Counted from the first letter of the stretch, positions 1 to 6,020 are shown. The stretch: 7,575 bases of DNA from Chloroflexota bacterium (GCA_017860765.1 JAGDMY010000061.1:1-7575); one strand, 5' to 3'. The notes: generated by a model from the sequence alone, not told the origin. Numbers and translations: made by a program.

Positions 1-1
1 C

Positions 2-298
2 TGGCATGAGGTGGATAGCTATGAAAATATCCTGTTGTGCGAGCCGGGCCAGGCCTGGAAACTGATTGAAGAGCAGGCTACCTGGCCCAACGGCGATATC
101 CCGGTAGACCCCTCGGGAGGGGTAATGTCTACCAACGCCATCGGGGCCACCGGCCTGCACCGCATCGCCAATGCCGCCCTGCAGATCAGGGGAGATGCCG
201 GCGAGAGACAGGTCAATATGAAAACCGGAATGGCGATGGCCTATGCCATGGGTGCCGACCAGTTCGGCACCGTAATAATTTTAAATAAGACGCTATGA
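2..298 (+). CDS. Thiolase-superfamily protein, C-terminal end (partial, starts before window)
   Basis: Only the last 98 residues are present; the reading frame is open to the left edge. The segment PSGGVMSTNAIGATG followed by an amphipathic helix and a RQV turn is the C-terminal thiolase signature region, so this is the end of an acetyl-CoA acetyltransferase/SCP2-like thiolase. In classical thiolases this region reads GHPxGATG and is followed by a Cys-x-GGG loop. Here the aligned His is Asn (codon 134-136), the loop is about one residue shorter, and the last strand region reads AYAMGADQFG with no Cys. Both C-terminal catalytic residues of Claisen-type thiolases therefore appear absent. The next gene, 16 bases on, encodes a DUF35 protein, the usual partner of non-decarboxylating SCP2-type thiolases and of Ltp2-like aldolases. 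The N-terminal nucleophile Cys lies outside the window, so the reaction (thiolysis or retro-aldol) stays open. Family confidence is high; the function is not resolved. Confidence 0.85.
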   Translation, partial: WHEVDSYENILLCEPGQAWKLIEEQATWPNGDIPVDPSGGVMSTNAIGATGLHRIANAALQIRGDAGERQVNMKTGMAMAYAMGADQFGTVIILNKTL

Positions 299-302
299 TA
301 TT

Positions 303-307
303 GGAGG
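303..307 (+). promoter_or_regulatory. Ribosome binding site for first DUF35 gene
   Basis: GGAGG lies 7 bases before the ATG at 315 and settles that start over the out-of-frame ATG at 310, which sits only 2 bases from it. Confidence 0.8.
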
Positions 308-314
308 ATATGCC

Positions 315-821
315 ATGGACCAGAAACCAACAACGGACTACATCCGTGTGCCCCATAGATTGACCGCCAGCTGGCGGGAGCCGGCCGGCCTCTTTGTCAA
401 CCGCTTCTTTCTCAAAATCAGGGACAAAAAGGAATTCTGGGCTGTCAAATGCCCGAATTGCGGGGCGGTGTGGGTCCCCCCCGAGATTGTCTGCGGCAAG
501 TGCAAGATCCGCATCGAAGATAAGCCGCAAAACTGGCTCAAGCTGGGACCCCGGGGCACCCTGCTGGCCGCCTACCATGTGACCGGGGCCAGGGAGATCG
601 ATCCCTCCACCGGCTGGCATCCCGACGGACAGGTCTTCAATCCCATCGGCTTCATCCGCCTGGACGGGGGCAATGAATGGACCCTCATGGCCCATGTCAT
701 GGAGGAGCCCGATGCCAGAAACCTGCGGCCCGGAATGAAGGTCGAGCCGGTCTGGAAGCCTCAAAAGGAGCGCCGGGGCACTATGCAGGATATCAAATGC
801 TGGAGGGTCGTGGAGAAATAA
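315..821 (+). CDS. DUF35 zinc-ribbon/OB-fold protein, thiolase partner (168 aa)
   Basis: This is a Zn-ribbon plus OB-fold protein of the DUF35 (ChsH2/BbsA-like) group. Residues 46-63 hold CPNC and CGKC, two CxxC knuckles 10 residues apart that would bind one zinc. An N-terminal helical stretch (about 20-45) precedes them. Residues 75-165 form the OB-fold: a GTLLAAY strand, a long loop (about 90-110), FIRLDGG, and the closing GMKVEPVW strand. Length is normal for the family. Known members are small subunits that bind a thiolase-like or aldolase subunit and help hold the acyl-CoA. The gene sits 16 bases after the thiolase end and 1 base before a second DUF35 gene, so it is surely co-transcribed and probably forms a complex with that thiolase. 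The ATG at 315 is supported by its GGAGG. The substrate is unknown. Confidence 0.88.
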   Translation: MDQKPTTDYIRVPHRLTASWREPAGLFVNRFFLKIRDKKEFWAVKCPNCGAVWVPPEIVCGKCKIRIEDKPQNWLKLGPRGTLLAAYHVTGAREIDPSTGWHPDGQVFNPIGFIRLDGGNEWTLMAHVMEEPDARNLRPGMKVEPVWKPQKERRGTMQDIKCWRVVEK

Positions 822-822
822 G

Positions 823-1287
823 ATGGCAGAGAATGTGAAAGAGGAAGAGGTCCTCATCGGGGAAAGACATTTTGACAGCATCTTCACTTATGACGCCGGG
901 GCTACCCGCAGCAAGTTCCTGACCGCCCTGCGGGACCACCAGAAGATCCTGGGGATCAGGTGCCCGCAGTGCCAGGAGGTCTATGTGCCGCCCAGGACGA
1001 CCTGCAACAAGTGTTTCTGCAATATGAATGAGTTCGTGGAAGTAGCCCCCACCGGTACTTTGACCACCTACACCATCGTCTACCGGCCGGAGCCGTTTTA
1101 TCCCCTGGAGCCGCCTTTCGTTTACGGGATCATCAAACTGGACGGGGCGGACACCGCACTGGTCCATTTCATCAACGAGGTGGACCTCCAGCAGGTCAAG
1201 AGCGGCATGCGCGTCCAGGCGGTCTTCAAGAAGGAAAGGACCGGCAGCATCCTGGATATCCACTATTTCAAGCCGCTGGCTGGCTAA
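823..1287 (+). CDS. Second DUF35 zinc-ribbon/OB-fold protein (154 aa)
   Basis: This second member of the DUF35 family follows the first after a single base (stop 819-821, ATG 823), with GGAG at 812-815 inside the previous gene, so the two are translationally coupled. CPQC (47-50) and CNKC (61-64) make the zinc ribbon, with an extra Cys at 66. The N-terminal helix (about 28-44) leads into it, and the OB-fold covers about 75-152 (PTGTLTTYTIVY, YGIIKLDGAD, SGMRVQAVF). It shares the architecture of its neighbour but differs clearly in sequence, so it is not a recent tandem duplicate. Family role: accessory acyl-CoA-binding subunit of a thiolase or aldolase. The two proteins could both sit on one thiolase, or serve two different thiolase-like partners, one of them outside the window. 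I cannot tell which. Confidence 0.87.
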   Translation: MAENVKEEEVLIGERHFDSIFTYDAGATRSKFLTALRDHQKILGIRCPQCQEVYVPPRTTCNKCFCNMNEFVEVAPTGTLTTYTIVYRPEPFYPLEPPFVYGIIKLDGADTALVHFINEVDLQQVKSGMRVQAVFKKERTGSILDIHYFKPLAG

Positions 1288-1318
1288 GAGGAGAGGTGGA
1301 CGGAGTTCTGGCCGGAAA

Positions 1319-1345
1319 CCGTTATTTTCTATTAAAGAGAAACGG
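1319..1345 (+). promoter_or_regulatory. Leader hairpin before first CoA transferase
   Basis: In the 69-base gap 1288-1356, CCGTT (1319-1323) pairs with AACGG (1341-1345), and TTTCT (1326-1330) pairs with AGAGA (1336-1340) with one T-G wobble. This leaves a 2-base bulge (1324-1325) and an ATTAA loop. There is no T-run after it, so it does not look like a terminator. It takes up the purine-rich stretch that would otherwise lie nearest the GTG start at 1357, so it might damp translation or mark an mRNA processing site. It is found by eye only. Confidence 0.35.
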
Positions 1346-1356
1346 GGTTCAGACCT

Positions 1357-2625
1357 GTGATCACTGAAAATAACTCCAAATCGGCTTTATCTCCCTACCG
1401 CGTGCTGGACCTGACCGAAGGCGGCTGCATGCTGGGCGGGCGGATGCTGGGTGACCTGGGCGCGGACGTAATCAAGATTGAGCCTCCCGGAGGCAGTCCT
1501 TCCCGCATCGCCCCTTTCTACAAGGATATCCGCGATCCGGAAAAGAGCCTCTGGTGGTTCGCCTATAATTTTAATAAAAGAGGCGTCACTCTCAATATCA
1601 CCCTTCCCGCAGGGCAGGAACTCTTTAAAAAATTGGTCGCTTCGGCCGATATTGTCCTGGAGTCCTTCGAACCCGGCTATCTGGGACAGCTCGGGCTGGG
1701 ATATCCCGACCTGGCAAAGATCAAGCCGGGTATTATCATGACGTCGATAACCCTCTTCGGACAAAGCGGCCCCAAGGCTCATTATAAAGGCAGCGACCTC
1801 ACGGCCTGGGCCAGCGGCGGCTATCTCAACGCCTGCGGCGACCCTGACCGGGCTCCGGTCTGGATCAGTTTCCCCCAGTGTGAATTATTCGGCGGGGCGG
1901 ATGGTGCCATAGGGGCATTGACCGCCCTCTGGCAGCGCCACAAATCGGGCCGGGGCCAGCACGTGGACGTCTCGCTGCAGGAATGTGCCATGTCGCCTAC
2001 TCTGAATGTCCTCCCGATGTGGGGGGCCAATAAAGTTGACTATAAAAGACTGGGCATCAATCTGTTTATACCCACCACGGGGGTCCGTGAGACTATCTAT
2101 TACCGCTGCCGGGACGGCTATGTCATGATTTTGCTCATGGGCGGCAATGAACCGTTTGTCAGTTCGTCAGCCCGGATGGTGAAATGGATGGCCGAAGAGG
2201 GGATGGCCCCGGAGTGGCTGCAAAAGCTGGACTGGGCTACGGACTATAACGCCATCTCACTGGGGCAGGACCTGGCCACCCGCGTGGCTGAAACTGTGGA
2301 GAAATTCACCTTAACCAAAACCAAAGCCGAGTTATATGAAATCGGTGCTATGAAAAGGAACATTCTCATCGCTCCCCTCTCGGATACCCGGGATATCAGC
2401 CAGGATGTTCAGCTCCAATTCCGCGGCTACTGGCTGAAAATAGCCCATCCCGAGCTAAAAGAAGCCCTGACCTACTGCGGGCCCTTTATCCGGATGAGCG
2501 AATCTCCTCTGAAATACCGGCTGCGGCCTCCTCTCATCGGGGAACACAATCAGGAAATCTACGGCCGGGAGATGGGCTTCTCTCAAGAAGAACTGCGATC
2601 CTTGAAGCAAAAGGAGATTATCTGA
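1357..2625 (+). CDS. Family III (CaiB/BaiF) CoA transferase, Glu in place of catalytic Asp (422 aa)
   Basis: This is a full-length class III CoA transferase, a cytosolic family that moves CoA between carboxylic acids through an aspartyl anhydride/thioester. Family landmarks in order: RVLDLTEG (15-22), GADVIKIEPPGG (35-46), NFNKRGVTLN (71-80), a LESFEPG segment (101-107), LFGQSGP (133-139), SGRGQHVDVSL (197-207) and LIGEHNQE (393-400). The catalytic Asp normally stands 15 residues before the end of the AIGxLxAL helix; here that place is Glu176 (GAA, 1882-1884; context QCELFGG). The GTG at 1357 is the only good start, because a stop lies in frame at 1333 and the RVLDL strand begins 14 residues in. 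Its ribosome binding site is weak (GGGG, 1344-1347). The partner gene follows 6 bases later. It may be the non-catalytic or modified subunit of a two-subunit enzyme of the BbsEF kind, or an active enzyme using Glu. The substrate is unknown. Confidence 0.88.
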   Translation: MITENNSKSALSPYRVLDLTEGGCMLGGRMLGDLGADVIKIEPPGGSPSRIAPFYKDIRDPEKSLWWFAYNFNKRGVTLNITLPAGQELFKKLVASADIVLESFEPGYLGQLGLGYPDLAKIKPGIIMTSITLFGQSGPKAHYKGSDLTAWASGGYLNACGDPDRAPVWISFPQCELFGGADGAIGALTALWQRHKSGRGQHVDVSLQECAMSPTLNVLPMWGANKVDYKRLGINLFIPTTGVRETIYYRCRDGYVMILLMGGNEPFVSSSARMVKWMAEEGMAPEWLQKLDWATDYNAISLGQDLATRVAETVEKFTLTKTKAELYEIGAMKRNILIAPLSDTRDISQDVQLQFRGYWLKIAHPELKEALTYCGPFIRMSESPLKYRLRPPLIGEHNQEIYGREMGFSQEELRSLKQKEII

Positions 2626-2631
2626 AGAGTT

Positions 2632-3879
2632 ATGGAAAAGGTGTTTGAGGGCATCAAGGTGGCGGAATTTGCCTGGGCTGTAGTCGGGCCCACTACCTCA
2701 AAGTACCTGGCCGACCACGGCGCGACTGTCATCAAAATTGAATCACACAAAAGGATAGAGCTCCTCCGTGAGACCAGCCCTTTTGCCAATAACCTGCCGC
2801 ATCCCGACGGCAGCGCTTATTTCGGCCGACAGAACTCCAATAAATACGGCGTGAGCATTGATTTGCAGCACCCCAACGGGAGGAAGCTGGCCTGGAAGCT
2901 CATCGAATGGGCAGACATCGTGACCGAGTCCTTTTCCCCGGGCACCATGGAAAAATGGGGCCTGGACTATCAGGCCGTCAGAAAAACGAAACCGGATATC
3001 ATTTACCTGAGTTCGAGCATGCAGGGGAGAGGTGGTCCCCACGAGAGCTATGCCGGCTACGGGATGAATGCCGCCTGTCTGGCCGGATTCGGACTGGTAA
3101 GCGGCTGGCCGGACCGGATGCCGAGTCCCCCCTATGGGGGCTATACCGACTATATCGCCCCGCGTTTCAATGCAGCGGCTTTAATCGCGGCCCTGGAATA
3201 CCGCCGCCGGACAGGCCGGGGACAATGGCTTGAGGAGTCCCAGTTCGAAGCCTCTTTGCATTTCTTTTCACCCCCGGTGATGGACTATCAGGTCAATGGC
3301 CGCATCCTGAACCGCAACGGGAACCGCCTGGATAACGCAGCGCCTCACGGGGTCTACCAATGCCAGGGAGATGACCGCTGGATAGCCCTGGCAGTCTTTA
3401 GCGAAAAAGATTGGCAGGCTTTCTGCACTGCTCTCGGCAATCCTGTCTGGACGCAGCGGGAGGACTTTTCCAGTCTGGCCCTCCGTAAAAAGAATGAGGA
3501 TGAGCTGGACCGGCTGGTAACGGAATGGACCCTGGGGCATACGGCTCAGCAGGCTGAAAGCATATTGCAGAGCGCCGGCGTACCCTGCAATATAGTGGAA
3601 AGATCATCTGATGTTTACCAGGACCCCCAGCTCGCCCACCGCGCCCGCTTTACCAGACTGGACCACCCAGTCATGGGCAGCCAGGAATTCGAGACCCAGA
3701 CTACATTTTTACTCTCAGAAACGCCCCGGGAGTTAGACCGGCCTTCTCCCTGCCTGGGTCAGCACAATGAATACGTCTTCAAAGGACTGCTGGGTATCCC
3801 CGATGAAGAATATGCCGGGTTTATCGCCGAGGGCAGTATTACCACCCGGATGACCCGCGAATTGAAGCCGAATATGTAG
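2632..3879 (+). CDS. Family III (CaiB/BaiF) CoA transferase, intact catalytic Asp (415 aa)
   Basis: This is a second class III CoA transferase, 6 bases after the first and clearly diverged from it. Landmarks: GIKVAEFAWAVVGP (7-20), ATVIKIES (31-38), NSNKYGVSIDL (68-78), ADIVTESFSPG (94-104), QGRGGP (131-136), TGRGQW (194-199), PHGVYQC plus DDRWIALAV (238-255) and CLGQHNE (374-380). Asp173 (GAC, 3148-3150; YTDYIAPRF) fits the catalytic aspartate by its 15-residue distance to the AALIAAL helix. The glycine that usually follows four residues later is Pro. The ATG at 2632 has AAGGAG at 2611-2616 (15 bases away, long) and GAAGAG at 2624-2629, so coupling to the upstream gene is likely. This is probably the catalytic half of a hetero-oligomer with its neighbour. 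BbsF-like use of succinyl-CoA as donor is possible but not shown. The stop lies 4 bases from the stop of the convergent gene. Confidence 0.9.
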   Translation: MEKVFEGIKVAEFAWAVVGPTTSKYLADHGATVIKIESHKRIELLRETSPFANNLPHPDGSAYFGRQNSNKYGVSIDLQHPNGRKLAWKLIEWADIVTESFSPGTMEKWGLDYQAVRKTKPDIIYLSSSMQGRGGPHESYAGYGMNAACLAGFGLVSGWPDRMPSPPYGGYTDYIAPRFNAAALIAALEYRRRTGRGQWLEESQFEASLHFFSPPVMDYQVNGRILNRNGNRLDNAAPHGVYQCQGDDRWIALAVFSEKDWQAFCTALGNPVWTQREDFSSLALRKKNEDELDRLVTEWTLGHTAQQAESILQSAGVPCNIVERSSDVYQDPQLAHRARFTRLDHPVMGSQEFETQTTFLLSETPRELDRPSPCLGQHNEYVFKGLLGIPDEEYAGFIAEGSITTRMTRELKPNM

Positions 3880-3883
3880 GGAT

Positions 3884-4294
3884 TTACTGCCCCCTGGTTA
3901 CCAGTTCCAGCAGGACCCCGCTGGCGTTTTTGGGATGGACGACGATCCGCCCCTCCGGTTCGTCCGGAATCGGTTCACGCCGGGTCAGCACCACGCCTTT
4001 CTTTTGCAATTCCTGATAGGTTTTGTCCAGGTCGTCTACTACCAGAGCGACATGATAGATGCCCTCCCCCCGGTTGGCCAGGCGCCTGGCGACGGCGTTA
4101 GTCATATCCCCTTTGTGGTCCGGTTCGAGCAGTTCGATATAGCTATTTCCCAGGCTCAGGAAGCGGTTCCTTATTCCTTCGGGGCCGACCCTATCGGTTT
4201 TGACCACCTTTAACCCGTAGGTATCTGTCCATAGCCTCGTGGACTCCTCCATATCGTTAACCACCACTCCGAAATGGCTCATTCTGATGATCAT
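3884..4294 (-). CDS. VOC-fold protein, methylmalonyl-CoA epimerase-like (136 aa)
   Basis: A glyoxalase/VOC-superfamily protein with two beta-alpha-beta-beta-beta modules (about 4-57 and 78-134). Candidate metal ligands, aligned by eye to methylmalonyl-CoA epimerase (His, Gln, His, Glu), are His7 (SHFGVVV), Glu54 (SYIELLEP), His81 (YHVALVVDD) and Glu130 (GVLLELV). The Gln position is Glu here. IYHVALVVDDLD, PKNASGVLLEL and the 136-residue length fit epimerases that convert (S)- to (R)-methylmalonyl-CoA in the cytosol. It is the last gene of the minus block, 27 bases after a crotonase gene. Its CoA-enzyme surroundings favour an acyl-CoA epimerase, and other 2-substituted acyl-CoAs are possible substrates. 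The ATG at 4294 has GGAGGA at 4303-4298 (3 bases away, tight); the Met at 4282 is a less likely alternative. Confident on fold, moderate on reaction. Confidence 0.8.
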   Translation of the reverse strand: MIIRMSHFGVVVNDMEESTRLWTDTYGLKVVKTDRVGPEGIRNRFLSLGNSYIELLEPDHKGDMTNAVARRLANRGEGIYHVALVVDDLDKTYQELQKKGVVLTRREPIPDEPEGRIVVHPKNASGVLLELVTRGQ

Positions 4295-4297
4295 ATT

Positions 4298-4303
4298 TCC
4301 TCC
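4298..4303 (-). promoter_or_regulatory. Ribosome binding site for VOC gene
   Basis: Reads GGAGGA on the minus strand, 3 bases before the ATG at 4294 and 15 before the in-frame Met codon at 4282. The first start is preferred although the spacing is short. Confidence 0.6.
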
Positions 4304-4321
4304 GTAATCTCATTCGACGTT

Positions 4322-5110
4322 TTAGCGGCCCTTATAATCGGCTTCCCTTTTCTCAAAGAAAGCGGCCATGCCTTCGCGGAAGTCTTCTGTCAGGAAGAGG
4401 AGGCTCTGGGCTTTGGCCTCAAGCTCCAGCATGGTTGGCAAGTCAGCCTCAAAAGTGCGATTAAGCGAGCTTTTAATCATGCCGATTGCCAGCGGTGATA
4501 GCTTGGCCAAAGCCGCCGCTGTTTCCTGGGCGGCCCTCTCGAGCTGGTCCGCAGGTACTACGCGGGTTACCAGGCCTATCCTGTCAGCTTCAAGGGCATC
4601 CACCAGACGGCCGGTCAGCATTAGTTCTCTGGCTTTGGCGGCACCCACCAGGCGCGGCAGGTGATAAGTACCTCCCCAATCAGGATGCAGGCCACGCTGA
4701 ACGAAGACCTCGCTGAATTTAGCCTTTTCTGAAGCTATGATAATATCGCAGGCAATAGCCAGGTTGCATCCCCCACCAACCGCCGCGCCATTCACGGCGG
4801 CGATGACCGGTTTGGCAATATTGCGCAGCCCCATAATAATTTGAGTGGCTGATTTCAACGTCTCCACGGCATCCGCAGCGCTGTTGATTTTAAAATCAGG
4901 TGAATTGAGATCGGCACCGACGCAGAAGGCCCTGCCGGCCCCGGTGAGCACTATCACCCGGGTCTCGCTGTCCTGCCCCGACTCCTCCAATGCTCCGGTT
5001 ATCTCCAGCGTCATTTCTATAGTGAGGGCATTCATCTTTTCCGGCCGATTCAGGGTGATAGTGGCTATGCGGTTTTCCTTTTTTACCAGGATGTTTTTAT
5101 AGTCTTTCAC
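4322..5110 (-). CDS. Enoyl-CoA hydratase/isomerase family protein, PaaG-like active site (262 aa)
   Basis: A crotonase-fold acyl-CoA enzyme of normal length. ATITLNRPEKMNAL (16-29), the first oxyanion-hole loop AFCVGADL (61-68), the second NGAAVGGGCNLAIACD (107-122) and PDWGG (143-147) are all clear. The two hydratase glutamates are missing: the first (GGGCE in hydratases) is Asn116, and the second position aligns with Phe136. Asp144 sits in the PDxGGT segment, where PaaG-type 1,2-epoxyphenylacetyl-CoA/enoyl-CoA isomerases have their catalytic Asp. A double-bond isomerase or related role is therefore more likely than simple hydration; a hydrolase or lyase is possible. Translation starts at GTG 5110, fixed by GAGGAG 6 bases upstream. 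It follows a terminator that ends the HD gene unit and precedes the VOC gene by 27 bases, so these two probably form a small CoA operon. Confidence 0.88.
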   Translation of the reverse strand: MKDYKNILVKKENRIATITLNRPEKMNALTIEMTLEITGALEESGQDSETRVIVLTGAGRAFCVGADLNSPDFKINSAADAVETLKSATQIIMGLRNIAKPVIAAVNGAAVGGGCNLAIACDIIIASEKAKFSEVFVQRGLHPDWGGTYHLPRLVGAAKARELMLTGRLVDALEADRIGLVTRVVPADQLERAAQETAAALAKLSPLAIGMIKSSLNRTFEADLPTMLELEAKAQSLLFLTEDFREGMAAFFEKREADYKGR

Positions 5111-5116
5111 TTCAAT

Positions 5117-5122
5117 CTCCTC
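5117..5122 (-). promoter_or_regulatory. Ribosome binding site that fixes the GTG start of the crotonase
   Basis: Reads GAGGAG on the minus strand, 6 bases before GTG at 5110. It begins one base after the T-run of the terminator, so the two signals are packed together. Confidence 0.8.
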
Positions 5123-5123
5123 G

Positions 5124-5152
5124 AAAAAATAATCCTCGGCCTTCGGGCGGAT
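5124..5152 (-). terminator. Intrinsic terminator after the HD-domain gene
   Basis: Read on the minus strand: ATCC (5152-5149) pairs with GGAT (5135-5132), and GCC (5148-5146) pairs with GGC (5141-5139) around a CGAA loop, with a 3-base bulge at 5138-5136. TA and six T (5129-5124) follow directly. It lies 11 bases after the HD-gene stop. The stem is short and bulged, so read-through into the crotonase gene is likely, and no good promoter for that gene was found. Confidence 0.55.
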
Positions 5153-5163
5153 AGCATAAGACT

Positions 5164-5976
5164 TTATTCCAGTTCCATCTGGGAAGACAGATATTTGCCA
5201 AATATTTCCGGATCGCTTAAGACATTCTTTTCCAATTCCAGTATACGTTGCCGGAACTTCTTTTCCACCTGTTGGCGGGTAAAGTCATAGGTTGGGACTT
5301 CAATTTGCCTTGAACTCTGCTGGACTCTCTCCGCGGTGACCAGCCAGCCATCCCCCAGCGAATATTCCCGCCCGTAGAAGCTCACCATCCTATCCAGAAG
5401 GAACTCCCTGGGCAGGGGTTCTCTCCCCTGGTACCGGATTAGCAAATCATTGTAAAACGAGATTATGTGCATGGTCCAGGCCCGGTCGCAATCTCTGACG
5501 CCCAGCCGCTCCCTGCCGCGGATGGGTATACCCAGGTAGGGGTTGTCATGGACCACAATCATCCCCAAGGCCATTTCAATCTCTGAAGGGCTGTATCCAT
5601 TTTCTCCCAGCACCCTGGCAGCCAAAGGCGCTCCCTCCTGCATGTGAACTATGCGGCTTTTCTCGGACATAAATTGCGATCTGTCTTGAACGGCAAAGTA
5701 TCCGATGTCGTGCAGCATTATGCCGCTGACTATCAGGCGGTCGAGCCCCTCTTTTGAGGCAAGGGATAAGGCAACATTAGTGGAGAACAAGATGTGGTAG
5801 GGATCGAACCAGCGCCTTTTATTTTCATCCCGGTATTGTTCAAATAGCCACTGGAAGACCCTTTTCTCTCTGGCAGTCAAGCCGTCCAGGACCTTTTTCT
5901 CGAGTGCTTCCCGGTATCTGGGAGCATTTTGCTGCAGCAAACGGACGATGGTCTCAGGACTTATAATCACGGTCAT
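5164..5976 (-). CDS. HD-domain protein, predicted metal-dependent phosphohydrolase (270 aa)
   Basis: The central part (about 58-180) has the HD-superfamily pattern: His61 (PYHILFS), the doublet His89-Asp90 (MLHDIGYF), His111 (HMQEG), a further His143-Asp144 (VVHDNPY), and Asp162/Asp164 late in the domain. These would hold one or two metals. An alpha-helical N-terminus (8-50) and a charged helical C-terminus (about 232-270) flank it. No sensor, GGDEF, HD-GYP signature or membrane segment is visible, so it looks like a soluble stand-alone HD hydrolase of unknown substrate (nucleotide or phosphoester by family analogy). It lies 44 bases after the acyltransferase in the same unit and is followed by a terminator. 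The ATG at 5976 has GAGG only 2 bases away; GTG at 5970 (third codon) has 8-base spacing and may be the real start. Confidence 0.8.
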   Translation of the reverse strand: MTVIISPETIVRLLQQNAPRYREALEKKVLDGLTAREKRVFQWLFEQYRDENKRRWFDPYHILFSTNVALSLASKEGLDRLIVSGIMLHDIGYFAVQDRSQFMSEKSRIVHMQEGAPLAARVLGENGYSPSEIEMALGMIVVHDNPYLGIPIRGRERLGVRDCDRAWTMHIISFYNDLLIRYQGREPLPREFLLDRMVSFYGREYSLGDGWLVTAERVQQSSRQIEVPTYDFTRQQVEKKFRQRILELEKNVLSDPEIFGKYLSSQMELE

Positions 5977-6020
5977 CGCCTCACAACAATTATTCGGAAC
6001 ATTGAGAAAGGCAGCGGATT

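Noticed and set aside
310..314. ATG at 310 just before the first DUF35 gene
   Set aside because: It is out of frame with the DUF35 protein and only 2 bases from the GGAGG; the ATG at 315 has normal spacing.
213..887. Long minus-strand open frame (224 codons) opposite the DUF35 genes
   Set aside because: It lies antisense to two well-supported DUF35 genes, its translation has no recognisable domain, and it reflects codon bias of the plus-strand genes.
1297..1335. Possible promoter (TGGACG with TATTAA) before the first CoA transferase
   Set aside because: The spacing is about 27 bases and both boxes match consensus poorly.
3894..3904. Palindrome CTGGT-T-ACCAG near the convergent gene ends, possible terminator
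   Set aside because: The 1-base loop cannot form a hairpin, there is no T-run, and it lies within the VOC coding region.
5153..5190. Possible promoter for the crotonase with a TATGCT -10 box on the minus strand
   Set aside because: There is no acceptable -35 at 16-18 bases, and it would sit before the terminator hairpin.
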